A stretch of DNA of 64,000 nucleotides from contig NZ_JBLIAI010000006.1 of assembly GCF_047634455.1 (NCBI RefSeq), positions 1 to 64,000 on the forward strand. The letters run 5' to 3'. The number at the start of each line of letters is the position of its first letter. Position 1 is the first letter of the stretch. This DNA is from Maritalea sp047634455. GTDB lineage: Bacteria; Pseudomonadota; Alphaproteobacteria; Rhizobiales; Devosiaceae. The notes beneath the pieces were generated by a model, which worked only from the letters and a program-made list of their open reading frames with translations, was not told where the DNA came from and ran no database searches. Positions 35,042 to 43,820 of this stretch are shown here, piece by piece. Position numbers and translations under genes: made by a program.

Positions 35042-35497
35042 GATCTTTTCCGGTTCCTATTTAAATAAGATTCTATTTTTAGATTCTTCTTCTTCTTTAT
35101 AGCTGTGTTTTGCAGGAATTCTTTTACATCCACAAGTCTTGTCCACATGTGGCAAATCCGCCTCAGCTGTGGGTTGAATTTTTGATGCTCATGTTGAATT
35201 AGTGAACAAAAGCTTAAACGGCATAGTTACCGGAACGTTAACATCACATGAGGATGTGGATATTAACTGGATAAATTGTGCAAAACCCGGGATAAAAAAG
35301 CATGAGACCAAATTATGCACATATCCCAGCATTCAGCCTAACCATTTTCCACCGCGCATTACCTGTGGATGAGATTCACAACAACGGGTACAAATCTCAA
35401 GAAGGCCAATTTCATACGCGCTTATCGCCCTAAGGCCCATAATGGGGGATAAGTATGTGGATATGTCAAAAACTCAACAAGGTAACTGATTGATATT
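35042..35497. other. Probable chromosomal replication origin (oriC)
   Basis: This gene-free stretch between hemE (leftward) and maf (rightward) holds many DnaA-box-like sites. Exact matches to TTWTNCACA: 35313-35321 (TTATGCACA) and, on the other strand, 35277-35285. One-mismatch copies of TTATCCACA: 35139-35147, 35255-35263 (reverse), 35364-35372 (reverse) and 35456-35464 (reverse); 35126-35134 is weaker. An AT-rich stretch at 35055-35100 could be the unwinding element. Three GANTC sites occur (35069, 35082, 35373), the target of the cell-cycle methylase CcrM. CTAACCAT at 35338-35345 resembles a CtrA half-site. Position next to hemE, parAB, rsmG, mnmG is the known alphaproteobacterial origin context. 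dnaA is not in the window, as expected for this group. Confidence 0.85.
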
Positions 35498-36082
35498 ATG
35501 ATTGTTTTAGCATCCAGAAGTACAACCAGAATATCCCTGATGCAGAACGCCGGGTTGAAGTTTGACGTTGAAGTCGCACGAATCGATGAACGAAAAATCG
35601 AAGAAGAAAATTCACAAATCGGATACACGCAATTCGAACTGACCGCAAAATTAGCAGAGGCCAAAGCGCTTAGCGTATCTGAAAATCATCCACAAGCCTT
35701 TGTGGTTGGTGCGGACCAAACGCTGCATATTAACGATTCATATTTACACAAACCGGCAGATATTGGCACTCTCAAAGCACAATTGGACCTTTTACGCGGC
35801 AAGACGCATATGCTTTGCTCAGCGGTTTGTGTTGCGCACAACAATAAAATTGTCTGGCAGCATCAAGGTCTAGCGCAAATGACGATGCACGATTTTACTG
35901 ATCAAGAACGTGATCTGGTGATGGAACTGGAGGGCAATCAGCTGTTGCAAAGTGTTGGCGGCTACCGCTTAGAAGGACCATCTATTCGACTGTTTGAACA
36001 AATTCAAGGCGACTATTTTACGGTCTTGGGATTGCCGTTGTTGCCGCTATTGTCTGCGTTACGTGAGTTGAAAGCGATTTAA
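35498..36082 (+). CDS. maf: Maf-family nucleotide pyrophosphatase
   Basis: 194 residues. Maf proteins hydrolyse non-canonical or modified nucleoside triphosphates to monophosphates. The signature LASRSTTRISLMQNAGL is at about 4-20, VGADQTL with the catalytic Asp at about 69-75 and SVGGYRLEG near 151-159. It is the first rightward gene after the proposed origin. It abuts aroE directly (no gap), and maf-aroE-coaE-dnaQ is a conserved origin-side block in alphaproteobacteria. Confidence 0.92.
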   Translation: MIVLASRSTTRISLMQNAGLKFDVEVARIDERKIEEENSQIGYTQFELTAKLAEAKALSVSENHPQAFVVGADQTLHINDSYLHKPADIGTLKAQLDLLRGKTHMLCSAVCVAHNNKIVWQHQGLAQMTMHDFTDQERDLVMELEGNQLLQSVGGYRLEGPSIRLFEQIQGDYFTVLGLPLLPLLSALRELKAI

Positions 36083-36925
36083 ATGGAAAGAGCATTTGTC
36101 ATCGGTCACCCCATCAGCCACTCCAAATCACCCCTTTTGCATCGCCACTGGCTGCAAGAATATAATCTTGGGGGCACATACGAAGCTGTAGACGTGGAAC
36201 CTGCTGATTTAGTCGCCTTCACAAACGCGATCAAATCTGGCGCATTTATCGGTGGCAATGTCACCATCCCCCACAAAGAAGCGGTCATGGCGCTGTGTGA
36301 GAAGCTCTCGGCCACAGCAACGCAAATCGGGGCGGTGAACACCTTGTGGATGCAGAACGGACAATTGCATGGCGATAACACAGACAAATATGGCTTTTTG
36401 GCCAATCTGGACCAACAATGTCCCAAATGGGATGCGCAAAATTCCGTCGCAATCGTTTTAGGGGCAGGTGGTGCAGCGCGGGCAATTTTGGTTGGATTGA
36501 TCGAACGCGGCTATCAAACAATTTATGTGCTCAACAGAACAGCAGAACGTGCACAAAGGCTCTGTGCAGAACTAAATACCGTATTCCAGACAAAAATATT
36601 TTCTCCAACAACGCTACAGGATTTCAACAAATTAGCCCCAAACGCCGACCTGATCGTCAATGCCAGTTCAATTGGTATGAACAATACAAAATGTGAACAT
36701 GTTGATCCAACTCGCGCGCCAAAACACGCCATTATTACCGATATCGTCTACACCCCACTTGAAACGCCCTTGCTAGCGGACGCTCGACGCGCAGGATTGC
36801 GTACGATCGATGGGGTGGGCATGCTGTTGCACCAAGCAGTTCCTGGGTTTGAGCGTTGGTTTGGCCTGCGTCCTCGCGTAACCCAACAGTTACGCGACAA
36901 GATTTTGGATGGCCGCCATGATTAA
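36083..36925 (+). CDS. aroE: Shikimate dehydrogenase
   Basis: 280 residues. Reduces 3-dehydroshikimate to shikimate with NADPH in aromatic amino-acid synthesis. Substrate-binding SHSKSPLLH (about 13-21), catalytic Lys in NVTIPHKEAV (about 59-68) and Asp in NTDKYGF (near 99-105) are intact, as is the nucleotide motif VLGAGGAARAI (about 125-135). The start codon follows the maf stop at once and the end overlaps coaE by 8 bases, so the three are transcribed and probably translated together. Confidence 0.96.
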   Translation: MERAFVIGHPISHSKSPLLHRHWLQEYNLGGTYEAVDVEPADLVAFTNAIKSGAFIGGNVTIPHKEAVMALCEKLSATATQIGAVNTLWMQNGQLHGDNTDKYGFLANLDQQCPKWDAQNSVAIVLGAGGAARAILVGLIERGYQTIYVLNRTAERAQRLCAELNTVFQTKIFSPTTLQDFNKLAPNADLIVNASSIGMNNTKCEHVDPTRAPKHAIITDIVYTPLETPLLADARRAGLRTIDGVGMLLHQAVPGFERWFGLRPRVTQQLRDKILDGRHD

Positions 36926-37511
36926 GCTTGGCCTTACAGGTTCAATGGCAACAGGAAAGTCAACCGTTGCTGGCATGTTCGCCAAGCGCGGCATTCCAAT
37001 TTATAACGCTGATAAGGTGGTACACGAGCTCTATCAAAAAGAGGCTGTGGCACCTGTTGGGGCTAAATTTCCCAAGGCAGTTATTGACGGAAAAATTGAT
37101 CGCGCCGTACTTGCAAGCCAAGTCTTGGACAACAAAGAAAATTTAGCCCAACTGGAAGCCCTTGTGCACCCAATGGTTCATCAAAAGATGGCCGAGTTTA
37201 TTGAAGTTCACAAACAAGCCGAGCAAAGCCTGGTTGTCTTGGAAATTCCACTGCTCTTTGAAACGGGCAAAGACTACCCGCTTGACAAAATTGCAGTGAC
37301 TTTTTGTGATGATCAAATTCAAAAGCAACGTGCGCTGACCCGTGATGGCATGACACCAAAGAAATTTGCCGCCATCAAGGCCCGCCAAATGTCACAACAC
37401 GATAAAAAACAACGTGCCGATTTTCTAATTGATACCGGACTTCTGCCTGAAACGACCCAACAAATCGTGGATGAGATTATCCAAACTTGCCGTCAGCTGG
37501 CAATTGGCTAA
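36918..37511 (+). CDS. coaE: Dephospho-CoA kinase
   Basis: 197 residues from ATG 36918 (an ATG nine bases earlier also reads in frame). It catalyses the last step of CoA synthesis. The P-loop GLTGSMATGKST is at about 4-15 and the substrate motif LVVLEIPLLFETG near 104-116. The gene overlaps aroE by 8 bases. dnaQ follows 41 bases later on the same strand. Confidence 0.95.
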   Translation: MIKLGLTGSMATGKSTVAGMFAKRGIPIYNADKVVHELYQKEAVAPVGAKFPKAVIDGKIDRAVLASQVLDNKENLAQLEALVHPMVHQKMAEFIEVHKQAEQSLVVLEIPLLFETGKDYPLDKIAVTFCDDQIQKQRALTRDGMTPKKFAAIKARQMSQHDKKQRADFLIDTGLLPETTQQIVDEIIQTCRQLAIG

Positions 37512-37552
37512 ACTCTGATCCATTACCAAATAAATCAAAAAGCGAAATAATA

Positions 37553-38260
37553 ATGGCAATCCGGGAAATCGTACTCGATACCGAAACCACCGGCCTTAGC
37601 GCCGCAAAGGGCGATCGATTGGTGGAAATTGGCTGTGTTGAGCTGGTTAATCACATCCCGACGGGCAAGACTTTTCACAAATACTGCAACCCTGAACGTG
37701 ATATGCCCGAAGGCGCGTTTAAAGTGCACGGCCTATCCGAAGAGTTTTTGGCCGATAAGCCGCTCTTTAAAACGGTCGCCCAAGAATTCCTTGATTTCAT
37801 CAAAGATTCGGTACTGATTATACATAACGCCCCGTTTGACATGGGTTTTTTACAGGCCGAACTTGAATGGAGCAAATTTGGCCGCATTGAAAATGACGTG
37901 ATCGATACGGTGTTGCTGGCCCGCACCAAACATCCCGGTGCGCGGGTCAATTTGGACGCCCTTTGTCGGCATTATGGCATTGACCTGTCACGCCGGGCGC
38001 TACACGGGGCGTTGCTGGACAGTGAAATTTTGGCCGAGGTCTATCTTGAATTGATTGGCGGCCGCCAGGTGGCGTTCAGTCTCGCCCAAGAAACCACAGA
38101 TCAAACCGAACTTGAAGTGTCGATGCGCCCGGTAAAAGCCCGCACCAAACCTTTGATACAACGCATGAATGAAAAACAGCGACAAAATCACAAGGACTTT
38201 GTCGCTGATAAGACAGCTGCACCCATTTGGCAAAAATATTGGCCAAAACCAGGTCGTTAG
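37553..38260 (+). CDS. dnaQ: DNA polymerase III epsilon subunit (proofreading exonuclease)
   Basis: 235 residues from ATG 37553; the longer frame overlapping coaE is discarded. The 3'-5' exonuclease proofreads the replicative polymerase. DEDDh residues are visible: VLDTETTGL (D9, E11), HNAPFDMGFL (near 88-97) and HGALLDSEILAEVYLEL (near 157-173). The C-terminal basic segment probably binds the alpha subunit. The gene is close to convergent secB (8-base gap). Confidence 0.96.
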   Translation: MAIREIVLDTETTGLSAAKGDRLVEIGCVELVNHIPTGKTFHKYCNPERDMPEGAFKVHGLSEEFLADKPLFKTVAQEFLDFIKDSVLIIHNAPFDMGFLQAELEWSKFGRIENDVIDTVLLARTKHPGARVNLDALCRHYGIDLSRRALHGALLDSEILAEVYLELIGGRQVAFSLAQETTDQTELEVSMRPVKARTKPLIQRMNEKQRQNHKDFVADKTAAPIWQKYWPKPGR

Positions 38261-38268
38261 ACTTAACC

Positions 38269-38766
38269 CTAGTTAACTGTGCTGCCTTCACCTTCTTTAA
38301 TCTTGGCCGCAGCCACTTCCAAATTCTGGCGATAAATCGCGCTAAAATCCACTGGCTCCATCAACAAAGGTGGGAAGCCGCCATTTTGAGTAACGTTGGA
38401 AAGGATTTGCCGCGCAAAGGGGAAGATCAAGCGGGGGCATTCGATCATCACAAGCGGATGCATCTGATTTTCTGGGAAGTCTTTGATGCTAAACAGGCCG
38501 CCGTAGACCAATTCAACATTGAACAATACTGACCCATCACGCTCCGCTTTCGCATTGATGGTCAATTCGACCGCAAAAATATCATTCTCTTGCTTTTGTG
38601 CGCCCACATTGATGCTAATGGCGATCTGCGGGGCGACACCAGGCGCAAGCGAGGCGGGGGCATTTGGGTTTTCAAAGCTAAGGTCTTTGATATATTGACC
38701 CACAATATGCAGCGACGGTTGGGTTGCTTCTTTGGTATCAGCTGTATTTGGTGTTTTTTCGGCCAT
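38269..38766 (-). CDS. secB: Protein-export chaperone SecB
   Basis: 165-residue tetrameric chaperone that keeps preproteins unfolded for SecA. It has an extra N-terminal stretch of about 20 residues, then the family core LHIVGQYIKDLSFENPNAP (about 19-37), VGAQKQENDIFAVELTI (about 54-70) and LFPFARQILSNVTQNGGFPPLLMEPVDF near 113-140. Convergent with dnaQ. In alphaproteobacteria secB commonly lies beside dnaQ and opposite the Tim44-like gene, as here. Confidence 0.95.
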   Translation of the reverse strand: MAEKTPNTADTKEATQPSLHIVGQYIKDLSFENPNAPASLAPGVAPQIAISINVGAQKQENDIFAVELTINAKAERDGSVLFNVELVYGGLFSIKDFPENQMHPLVMIECPRLIFPFARQILSNVTQNGGFPPLLMEPVDFSAIYRQNLEVAAAKIKEGEGSTVN

Positions 38767-38861
38767 CTAATTGCCCATCTTTCCAATATAAAAACTTGGC
38801 ATTTGGCTATCATCTTTATGTGCAGGCGGCAAGAACCCAACATGCCGCATACGTCAATTTG

Positions 38862-39335
38862 CTAGCTTTTTCCGCGCCAATCATCATCTTCAAGGTCAAT
38901 AACCCCATCGTCATCGCGAATGGATGAATTTGGCTGTTTGGTGTCTTGAGATGTGTAATTGGTGAATGAACTGGCTTGGACAACATCAACCCGCAAGCGC
39001 AATTGTTCAAAGATGAAATAGCGGACCTGGGGCACAAATAGCGCAAATCCCACCGCGTCCGTGAAAAAACCTGGGGTGAGCAACAGTGCACCAGCAATTG
39101 CCAGCATGATCCCATCAACAATCGATTGCCCGGGGAACTGACCCACACGCAGTTTGCCCTGCACATCAGCCCAGACGGCAAATCCTTGTAGCCGCAACAA
39201 ATATGACCCCAGAATGGCGGTAAACACCACCCCGCCCATGGTCCACCAAAAGCCGATTAACCCACCCATTGCCACAAAAATGGCAATTTCAACAATAGGC
39301 ACCACCAAAAAAAGTGCGAACAAATAGCGTCCCAA
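38862..39335 (-). CDS. fxsA: FxsA-family membrane protein
   Basis: 157 residues with three or four membrane helices (about 2-22, 26-46, 75-105). Named after E. coli FxsA, whose overproduction relieves phage T7 exclusion by F; the cellular role is unclear. The typical LLTPGFFTDAVG segment is near 86-97. The tail (about 130-157) is polar and acidic and probably cytoplasmic. It lies 95 bases upstream of secB and divergent from the Tim44-domain gene. Confidence 0.85.
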   Translation of the reverse strand: MGRYLFALFLVVPIVEIAIFVAMGGLIGFWWTMGGVVFTAILGSYLLRLQGFAVWADVQGKLRVGQFPGQSIVDGIMLAIAGALLLTPGFFTDAVGFALFVPQVRYFIFEQLRLRVDVVQASSFTNYTSQDTKQPNSSIRDDDGVIDLEDDDWRGKS

Positions 39336-39487
39336 AACAACTTCCTTTCTTGCTTAAAGCCGGACAAAGTGAACCAAATCGCGTAAATACCACGTTCAGC
39401 GCTGGTCATGAGCCGGTTTAGTTATATATATAGGGGCGATTGATAAAGAATACGAGTACCGCGCGACGGTATAAAATTGAGGCAGAT

Positions 39488-40210
39488 ATGGGCGAATTTT
39501 TTGACATTCCAACACTATTCTTTTTGATTGTTGCGGTGGTGGTTTTGCTCCGCCTTCGAAATGTGTTGGGCACACGTGATGGGCTTGAACGCCCACCTCA
39601 GCATCCCGATGAAGCGAAAAGCGAAAATGAATCAGACGCGGACAATGTTGTAAGCTTGCCCAAGCGTAAGCGTACTGCTGCGCCAGTAAATCTTGATGCA
39701 GATAAACATCGCCTTAAACTAGACGCTGAAATTGAGCGTTATGCAAAAGGCAATAGTGCCCTTGAAGCGGGCCTAAACGATATCATTTCAGCTGATCCGG
39801 ATTTTGCGCCAAAATCGTTCATGGATGGCGCAATATCTGCGTACGAAATGGTTGTGGTCGCCTTTGCACGAGGGGATCGAAAAACACTGAAAATGGTTCT
39901 CGATAAGTCGGTCTATGATGGTTTTGAAGCGGCCATAAGCGAAAGAGAATCACGCGGCGAAAAAATCGATTTTACCTTTGTCGGCTTTTCTGACGTGAAA
40001 ATGCGGGACGCTGAAATGGATGGCAAGAATGCCAATGTCACCGTAGAATATGCGGCGCAAGTGGTTTCAGCCACCAAAAATGCCGATGGTGAGTTGATCG
40101 AAGGCGATGAAGAAGCGATTGTAAATATCGCGGACGAATGGACTTTTTCTCGCAACACCAAAACACGCGATCCGAACTGGAAACTGATCAGCACCAACCA
40201 ACTGGATTAA
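39488..40210 (+). CDS. Tim44-domain inner-membrane protein (TimA-like)
   Basis: 240 residues from ATG 39488 (GAGG upstream). One N-terminal membrane helix (about 6-23) anchors a cytoplasmic acidic linker and a Tim44-like domain (about 95-238; FVGFSDVKMRDAEMDGKNANVTVEYAAQ and DEWTFSRNTKTRDPNWKLI). In mitochondria Tim44 tethers Hsp70 to the import channel; in alphaproteobacteria the homologue is a membrane protein of uncertain function. In many rhizobia an mltA gene follows it; here the Smr gene follows directly. Confidence 0.92.
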   Translation: MGEFFDIPTLFFLIVAVVVLLRLRNVLGTRDGLERPPQHPDEAKSENESDADNVVSLPKRKRTAAPVNLDADKHRLKLDAEIERYAKGNSALEAGLNDIISADPDFAPKSFMDGAISAYEMVVVAFARGDRKTLKMVLDKSVYDGFEAAISERESRGEKIDFTFVGFSDVKMRDAEMDGKNANVTVEYAAQVVSATKNADGELIEGDEEAIVNIADEWTFSRNTKTRDPNWKLISTNQLD

Positions 40211-40232
40211 TCACAACGGACTGCCAACACAC

Positions 40233-40844
40233 ATGTCACGCGCCAAAAAGCCGCCAAAAGATATTGCCGATTGGCACCTTTGGACAGAAGTGACAAAATC
40301 TGTCAGTCCGTTGAAGCCGCCCGAACAAAATATCTTGCGGATAAAGCCTAGTGAGCTGCCGTTGGCGTTGGCGAAAAAGCCGCGTGTAAAAGTACGCCCA
40401 TCCTCTAAAAGCTGGGCGCCGCTGGCCACGCATATGCACAATACAGATCGGAATTTGCCGCACTTTAACTCAGTTGCGGTGCCGCACAAAATTGACAAAC
40501 CCCTAGATCCAAAATTGCGGCGCAAAATCGCCCGTGGTCGCGTATCCATTGATGCCACGCTCGACTTGCACGGCATGCGTCAGCATGAGGCACGCTCGGC
40601 CTTGATCCATTTTATTTCAGCTGCGTTTTACCGGGATGATCGCAATATATTGGTGATCACTGGTAAGGGCATTAAGCGCACCGGATATGCCGAGTTTGAG
40701 CACAAAGGCGTGTTGCGACATCTAGTCCCCCAATGGCTGAAAGAGCCCGCTTTGCTGCATATGGTGGCCGGCATTGATGCTGCGGCGCAAAATCATGGTG
40801 GGGCTGGGGCGCTCTATGTTCGGCTGAAAAGAGCAGGTAAATGA
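40233..40844 (+). CDS. Smr-domain protein
   Basis: 203 residues. The C-terminal half (about 115-200) is an Smr domain with the signature LDLHGMRQHEARSAL and ITGKGIKRTG; such domains nick DNA or cut RNA (SmrA/SmrB-type, no MutS part). The N-terminal half is a low-conservation basic linker. It overlaps the XRE gene downstream by 4 bases, so the two are coupled. The substrate is not known from sequence. Confidence 0.9.
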   Translation: MSRAKKPPKDIADWHLWTEVTKSVSPLKPPEQNILRIKPSELPLALAKKPRVKVRPSSKSWAPLATHMHNTDRNLPHFNSVAVPHKIDKPLDPKLRRKIARGRVSIDATLDLHGMRQHEARSALIHFISAAFYRDDRNILVITGKGIKRTGYAEFEHKGVLRHLVPQWLKEPALLHMVAGIDAAAQNHGGAGALYVRLKRAGK

Positions 40845-41221
40845 CCCCACTCGGTGCAAAAATCCGTCAAATCCGCAAGGATCGGGATATTTCGCTCAAG
40901 CAAATGGCTGCCGATTTGAATGTGTCTAGTGCGTATCTTTCGGCTCTGGAGCACGGCCATCGAGGTACACCCACATGGTTTATGCTGCAGCGCATCATCA
41001 CCTATTTTAACGTCATTTGGGATGAGGCTGAGGAATTACAGCGTCTCGCCGAAATTTCAGATCCCAAAATTACCATAGATACGGCAGGGCTGGTGCCCAA
41101 AGCCACTGAGCTGACCAACAAGCTTGCGCAAAACATTGAAAGCCTGGTTGAGGAAGATTTAATCCACTTGGTGCACGAAGTGGAACAGCGCGGCGCACGG
41201 GCACGGGCAAAAAAGAACTAG
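40841..41221 (+). CDS. XRE-family DNA-binding protein
   Basis: 126 residues with an N-terminal Cro/CI-type helix-turn-helix (about 8-65, ISLKQMAADLNVSSAYLSALEHGHRG) and a short helical C-terminal part for dimerisation. Its 4-base overlap with the Smr gene suggests joint translation. In related genomes this regulator commonly follows Smr and precedes gyrB; gyrB is absent here, as hslU follows convergently. Targets are unknown. Confidence 0.88.
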   Translation: MTPLGAKIRQIRKDRDISLKQMAADLNVSSAYLSALEHGHRGTPTWFMLQRIITYFNVIWDEAEELQRLAEISDPKITIDTAGLVPKATELTNKLAQNIESLVEEDLIHLVHEVEQRGARARAKKN

Positions 41222-41232
41222 CGCACAAAAGC

Positions 41233-41260
41233 AGGGCGCACCCGAAAGCGCGCCCTATTT
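41233..41260. terminator. Probable terminator between XRE gene and hslU
   Basis: A 7-base stem (41233-41239 AGGGCGC with 41250-41256), a 10-base loop and a mostly T stretch. Lying between two convergent genes, it may serve both, but the T-run is interrupted. Confidence 0.6.
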
Positions 41261-41263
41261 CAT

Positions 41264-42574
41264 TTAAAGAATAAACCGGCTCAAGTCTGTATCACCGGCC
41301 AATTCACCAACCTGCTTGCGCACATAATCGCCATCAATCCTGATGGTTTCACCATTCTTGTCAGGCGCATCAAATGAGATGTCCTCAACGAGCTTTTCCA
41401 TTACCGTTTGCAAACGACGCGCACCAATATTTTCTATCGTTGAATTGACGGCCACGGCCAGTTCAGCGATCACGTCAATGGCGTCGTCTGTGAAATCAAG
41501 CGTAACCCCTTCTGTGCCCATCAAGGCCACATATTGCTTGATCAAGCTGGCATCAGTGTCATTCAGGATGCGCACAAAATCTTCATGCACCAGAGCCCGC
41601 AATTCAACGCGGATCGGCAAACGGCCCTGCAATTCTGGCAAAAGGTCGGACGGTTTGGCCACATGGAATGCGCCTGAGGCAATAAACAGAACATGATCGG
41701 TTTTCACCACACCGTGTTTGGTGGAAACGCTAGTACCCTCAATCAACGGCAATAAATCACGCTGCACACCTTCACGAGACACATCGCCGCCAGAACGTCC
41801 GTCACGCACGCAGATTTTGTCAATCTCATCCAAGAAAACGATGCCGTGATTTTCGACGAGATCAATCGCATCTGCGGTGATCTTGTCCTGATCCAAAAGC
41901 TTGTCAGCCTCTTCGTTGATCAAAAGTGCATAGCTTTCTTTGACCTTGATCGTGCGCTTCACGCTTTTCTGTTTAAAGGCTTTACCGAGCATATCGGACA
42001 GATCGATCATGCCAACATTCGCGCCCGGCATGCCTGGCATTTCGAACATGCCATTGCCTTGTGGTGCAGACATTTCAACTTCGATTTCTTTATCGTCTAA
42101 CTCATTGGCCCTAAGCTTCGCGCGAAAGCTTTCCCGGGTTGAAGGTGTTGCAGAATGTCCCACAAGTGCGTCAAGCACCCGCTCTTCGGCTTGCAAATGT
42201 GCCTTGGCCTGCACTTCTTTGCGGCGTTTGTCGCGCAACAGCGAGATACCAGCCTCGACCAAATCACGCACGATCTGTTCAACGTCACGGCCAACATATC
42301 CCACCTCGGTAAATTTGGTGGCCTCCACTTTCACAAAGGGCGCTTGTGCAAGTTTGGCCAAGCGGCGGGATATCTCGGTTTTACCGACGCCAGTTGGGCC
42401 GATCATCAAGATATTCTTTGGGCTGACTTCTTGGCGCAGCTCGCTATCAAGTTGTTGCCGACGCCAGCGGCTGCGCAACGCCACCGCGACGGCGCGCTTA
42501 GCGTCACTTTGACCCACAATGTAGCGGTCCAATTCAGAAACGATTTCACGGGGAGAAAAACTTACTTCACTCAT
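41264..42574 (-). CDS. hslU: HslU, ATPase subunit of the HslVU protease
   Basis: 436-residue AAA+ unfoldase that feeds proteins to HslV. Walker A GPTGVGKT (near 55-62) and Walker B IVFLDEID (near 246-253) are present, and the C-terminal segment ends DTDLSRFIL, the tail that docks on HslV. The helical I-domain lies between, at about 110-240. Its start overlaps the GNAT gene upstream by 4 bases (ATGA), so hslV, GNAT and hslU are translated as a coupled unit. Confidence 0.97.
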   Translation of the reverse strand: MSEVSFSPREIVSELDRYIVGQSDAKRAVAVALRSRWRRQQLDSELRQEVSPKNILMIGPTGVGKTEISRRLAKLAQAPFVKVEATKFTEVGYVGRDVEQIVRDLVEAGISLLRDKRRKEVQAKAHLQAEERVLDALVGHSATPSTRESFRAKLRANELDDKEIEVEMSAPQGNGMFEMPGMPGANVGMIDLSDMLGKAFKQKSVKRTIKVKESYALLINEEADKLLDQDKITADAIDLVENHGIVFLDEIDKICVRDGRSGGDVSREGVQRDLLPLIEGTSVSTKHGVVKTDHVLFIASGAFHVAKPSDLLPELQGRLPIRVELRALVHEDFVRILNDTDASLIKQYVALMGTEGVTLDFTDDAIDVIAELAVAVNSTIENIGARRLQTVMEKLVEDISFDAPDKNGETIRIDGDYVRKQVGELAGDTDLSRFIL

Positions 42575-43092
42575 TCTTTTTTACCTTTCGGTGCCTCATC
42601 CAATAAGCGCACCATCAGTTCTTCATCGATATATTTTTCATTTACAAAAAGGCTGCGTGGTTCGACCCCATACGTCTTAAAGCCTGCCTTCTCATAAGAT
42701 TTCTTTGCCGCAATACTGGTTGCCCCAACCCCAAGATGAAGTTGAATAATGCCCTTGCTACGCGCATGATCTGCCAATTGCTCTATGATCTCTTGTGCAG
42801 CCCCTTGGCCACGTAATTGCGGAGCGCAATACATCGAGATCACATAAGCGCGATGCGCCATTTTGAGCCCGCGTTCGCGGAAATAAGCGCCGATTGCCAA
42901 AAGCTGATCATCAACAAATGCACCATAGGCCACCATATCTGTCAGCCATTCTTCAAAATGCGAAACCGGCTTGGAGACCAGCTCGTCATATGAAGACCCA
43001 AAGGCTTCTGGATGGGTTTTAAACGCTTCAAGCCGAACATCACGAAACGATGCGGCATCTTTTGCGTCTAGCCTGCGGATTGCATAGATCAT
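42571..43092 (-). CDS. GNAT-family N-acetyltransferase
   Basis: 173 residues. A GNAT fold is supported by the acetyl-CoA loop motif MYCAPQLRGQGAAQEIIEQL at about 87-106, preceded by beta strands VDDQLLAIGAYF and followed by VGATSIAAKKSYEKAGF near 121-137. It sits between hslV and hslU with 4-base overlaps on both sides. I recall a similar insertion in other rhizobial genomes. Whether it acetylates the protease, its substrates or something unrelated is not known. Confidence 0.88.
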   Translation of the reverse strand: MIYAIRRLDAKDAASFRDVRLEAFKTHPEAFGSSYDELVSKPVSHFEEWLTDMVAYGAFVDDQLLAIGAYFRERGLKMAHRAYVISMYCAPQLRGQGAAQEIIEQLADHARSKGIIQLHLGVGATSIAAKKSYEKAGFKTYGVEPRSLFVNEKYIDEELMVRLLDEAPKGKKE

Positions 43093-43652
43093 TCGTCCAA
43101 ATCTATCGTTTCAACCGTTAGACTTTCATTGGTGTAGACACATATCTCAGCGGCAATTTTCATCGCACGTCGTGCTATTTCTTCAGCTTCATAGTCGGTG
43201 TCCATTAACGCACTTGCCGCAGCTAGTGCATAATTTCCACCAGAACCAATGCCCATTACACCACCATCAGGCGACAAAACATCGCCGGTTCCGGTCAGGA
43301 CAAGGCTGTCTTTCTTGTCTGCAACGATCATCATGGCCTCTAAACGCCGTAAATAGCGGTCCGTGCGCCAGTCTTTGGCCAATTCAACGCATGCGCGCAT
43401 CAATTGATCCGGATATTGCTCAAGTTTTGCTTCTAACCGCTCAAATAAAGTGAAGGCATCCGCGGTCGCGCCCGCAAACCCGGTAATCACTTTGCCGCCG
43501 GCCAAACGCCGCACTTTTTTGGCCGTGTGTTTAATCACTGTCGGACCCAATGAGACTTGGCCATCTCCGGCCACAACCACCTTATTACCCTTGCGGACAG
43601 TCAAAATAGTTGTGCCGCGCCATCCCGCTGAGCCTTGCTGATTTTCTTGCAT
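43089..43652 (-). CDS. hslV: HslV, peptidase subunit of the HslVU protease
   Basis: 187-residue proteasome-like N-terminal threonine peptidase. A short propeptide of about 13 residues precedes the catalytic Thr (T14 in WRGTTILTVRKG), and KTDxxQ-like elements such as VVAGDGQVSLG and VITGFAGATADAFTLFERLE are present; IGSGGNYALAAASAL is near 136-150. It is first in the hslV-GNAT-hslU unit and lies divergent from hisB with a 168-base gap. No sigma-32 box was located with confidence. Confidence 0.97.
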   Translation of the reverse strand: MQENQQGSAGWRGTTILTVRKGNKVVVAGDGQVSLGPTVIKHTAKKVRRLAGGKVITGFAGATADAFTLFERLEAKLEQYPDQLMRACVELAKDWRTDRYLRRLEAMMIVADKKDSLVLTGTGDVLSPDGGVMGIGSGGNYALAAASALMDTDYEAEEIARRAMKIAAEICVYTNESLTVETIDLDE

Positions 43653-43820
43653 AGTTGAATTTTCTCCTGCAATTGGACTACCTATTTAGGCGTTCTGACG
43701 TCAATTACAATCACTTCAGACTTTTAGCGACTTTTCGCTTTCCTCAAGAGGTGCTAATAAGGCGCATAAATTAAGGACGAGCGGCGATATCTGCTCGCAA
43801 GTAAAAAGGTTGCAGCAACG

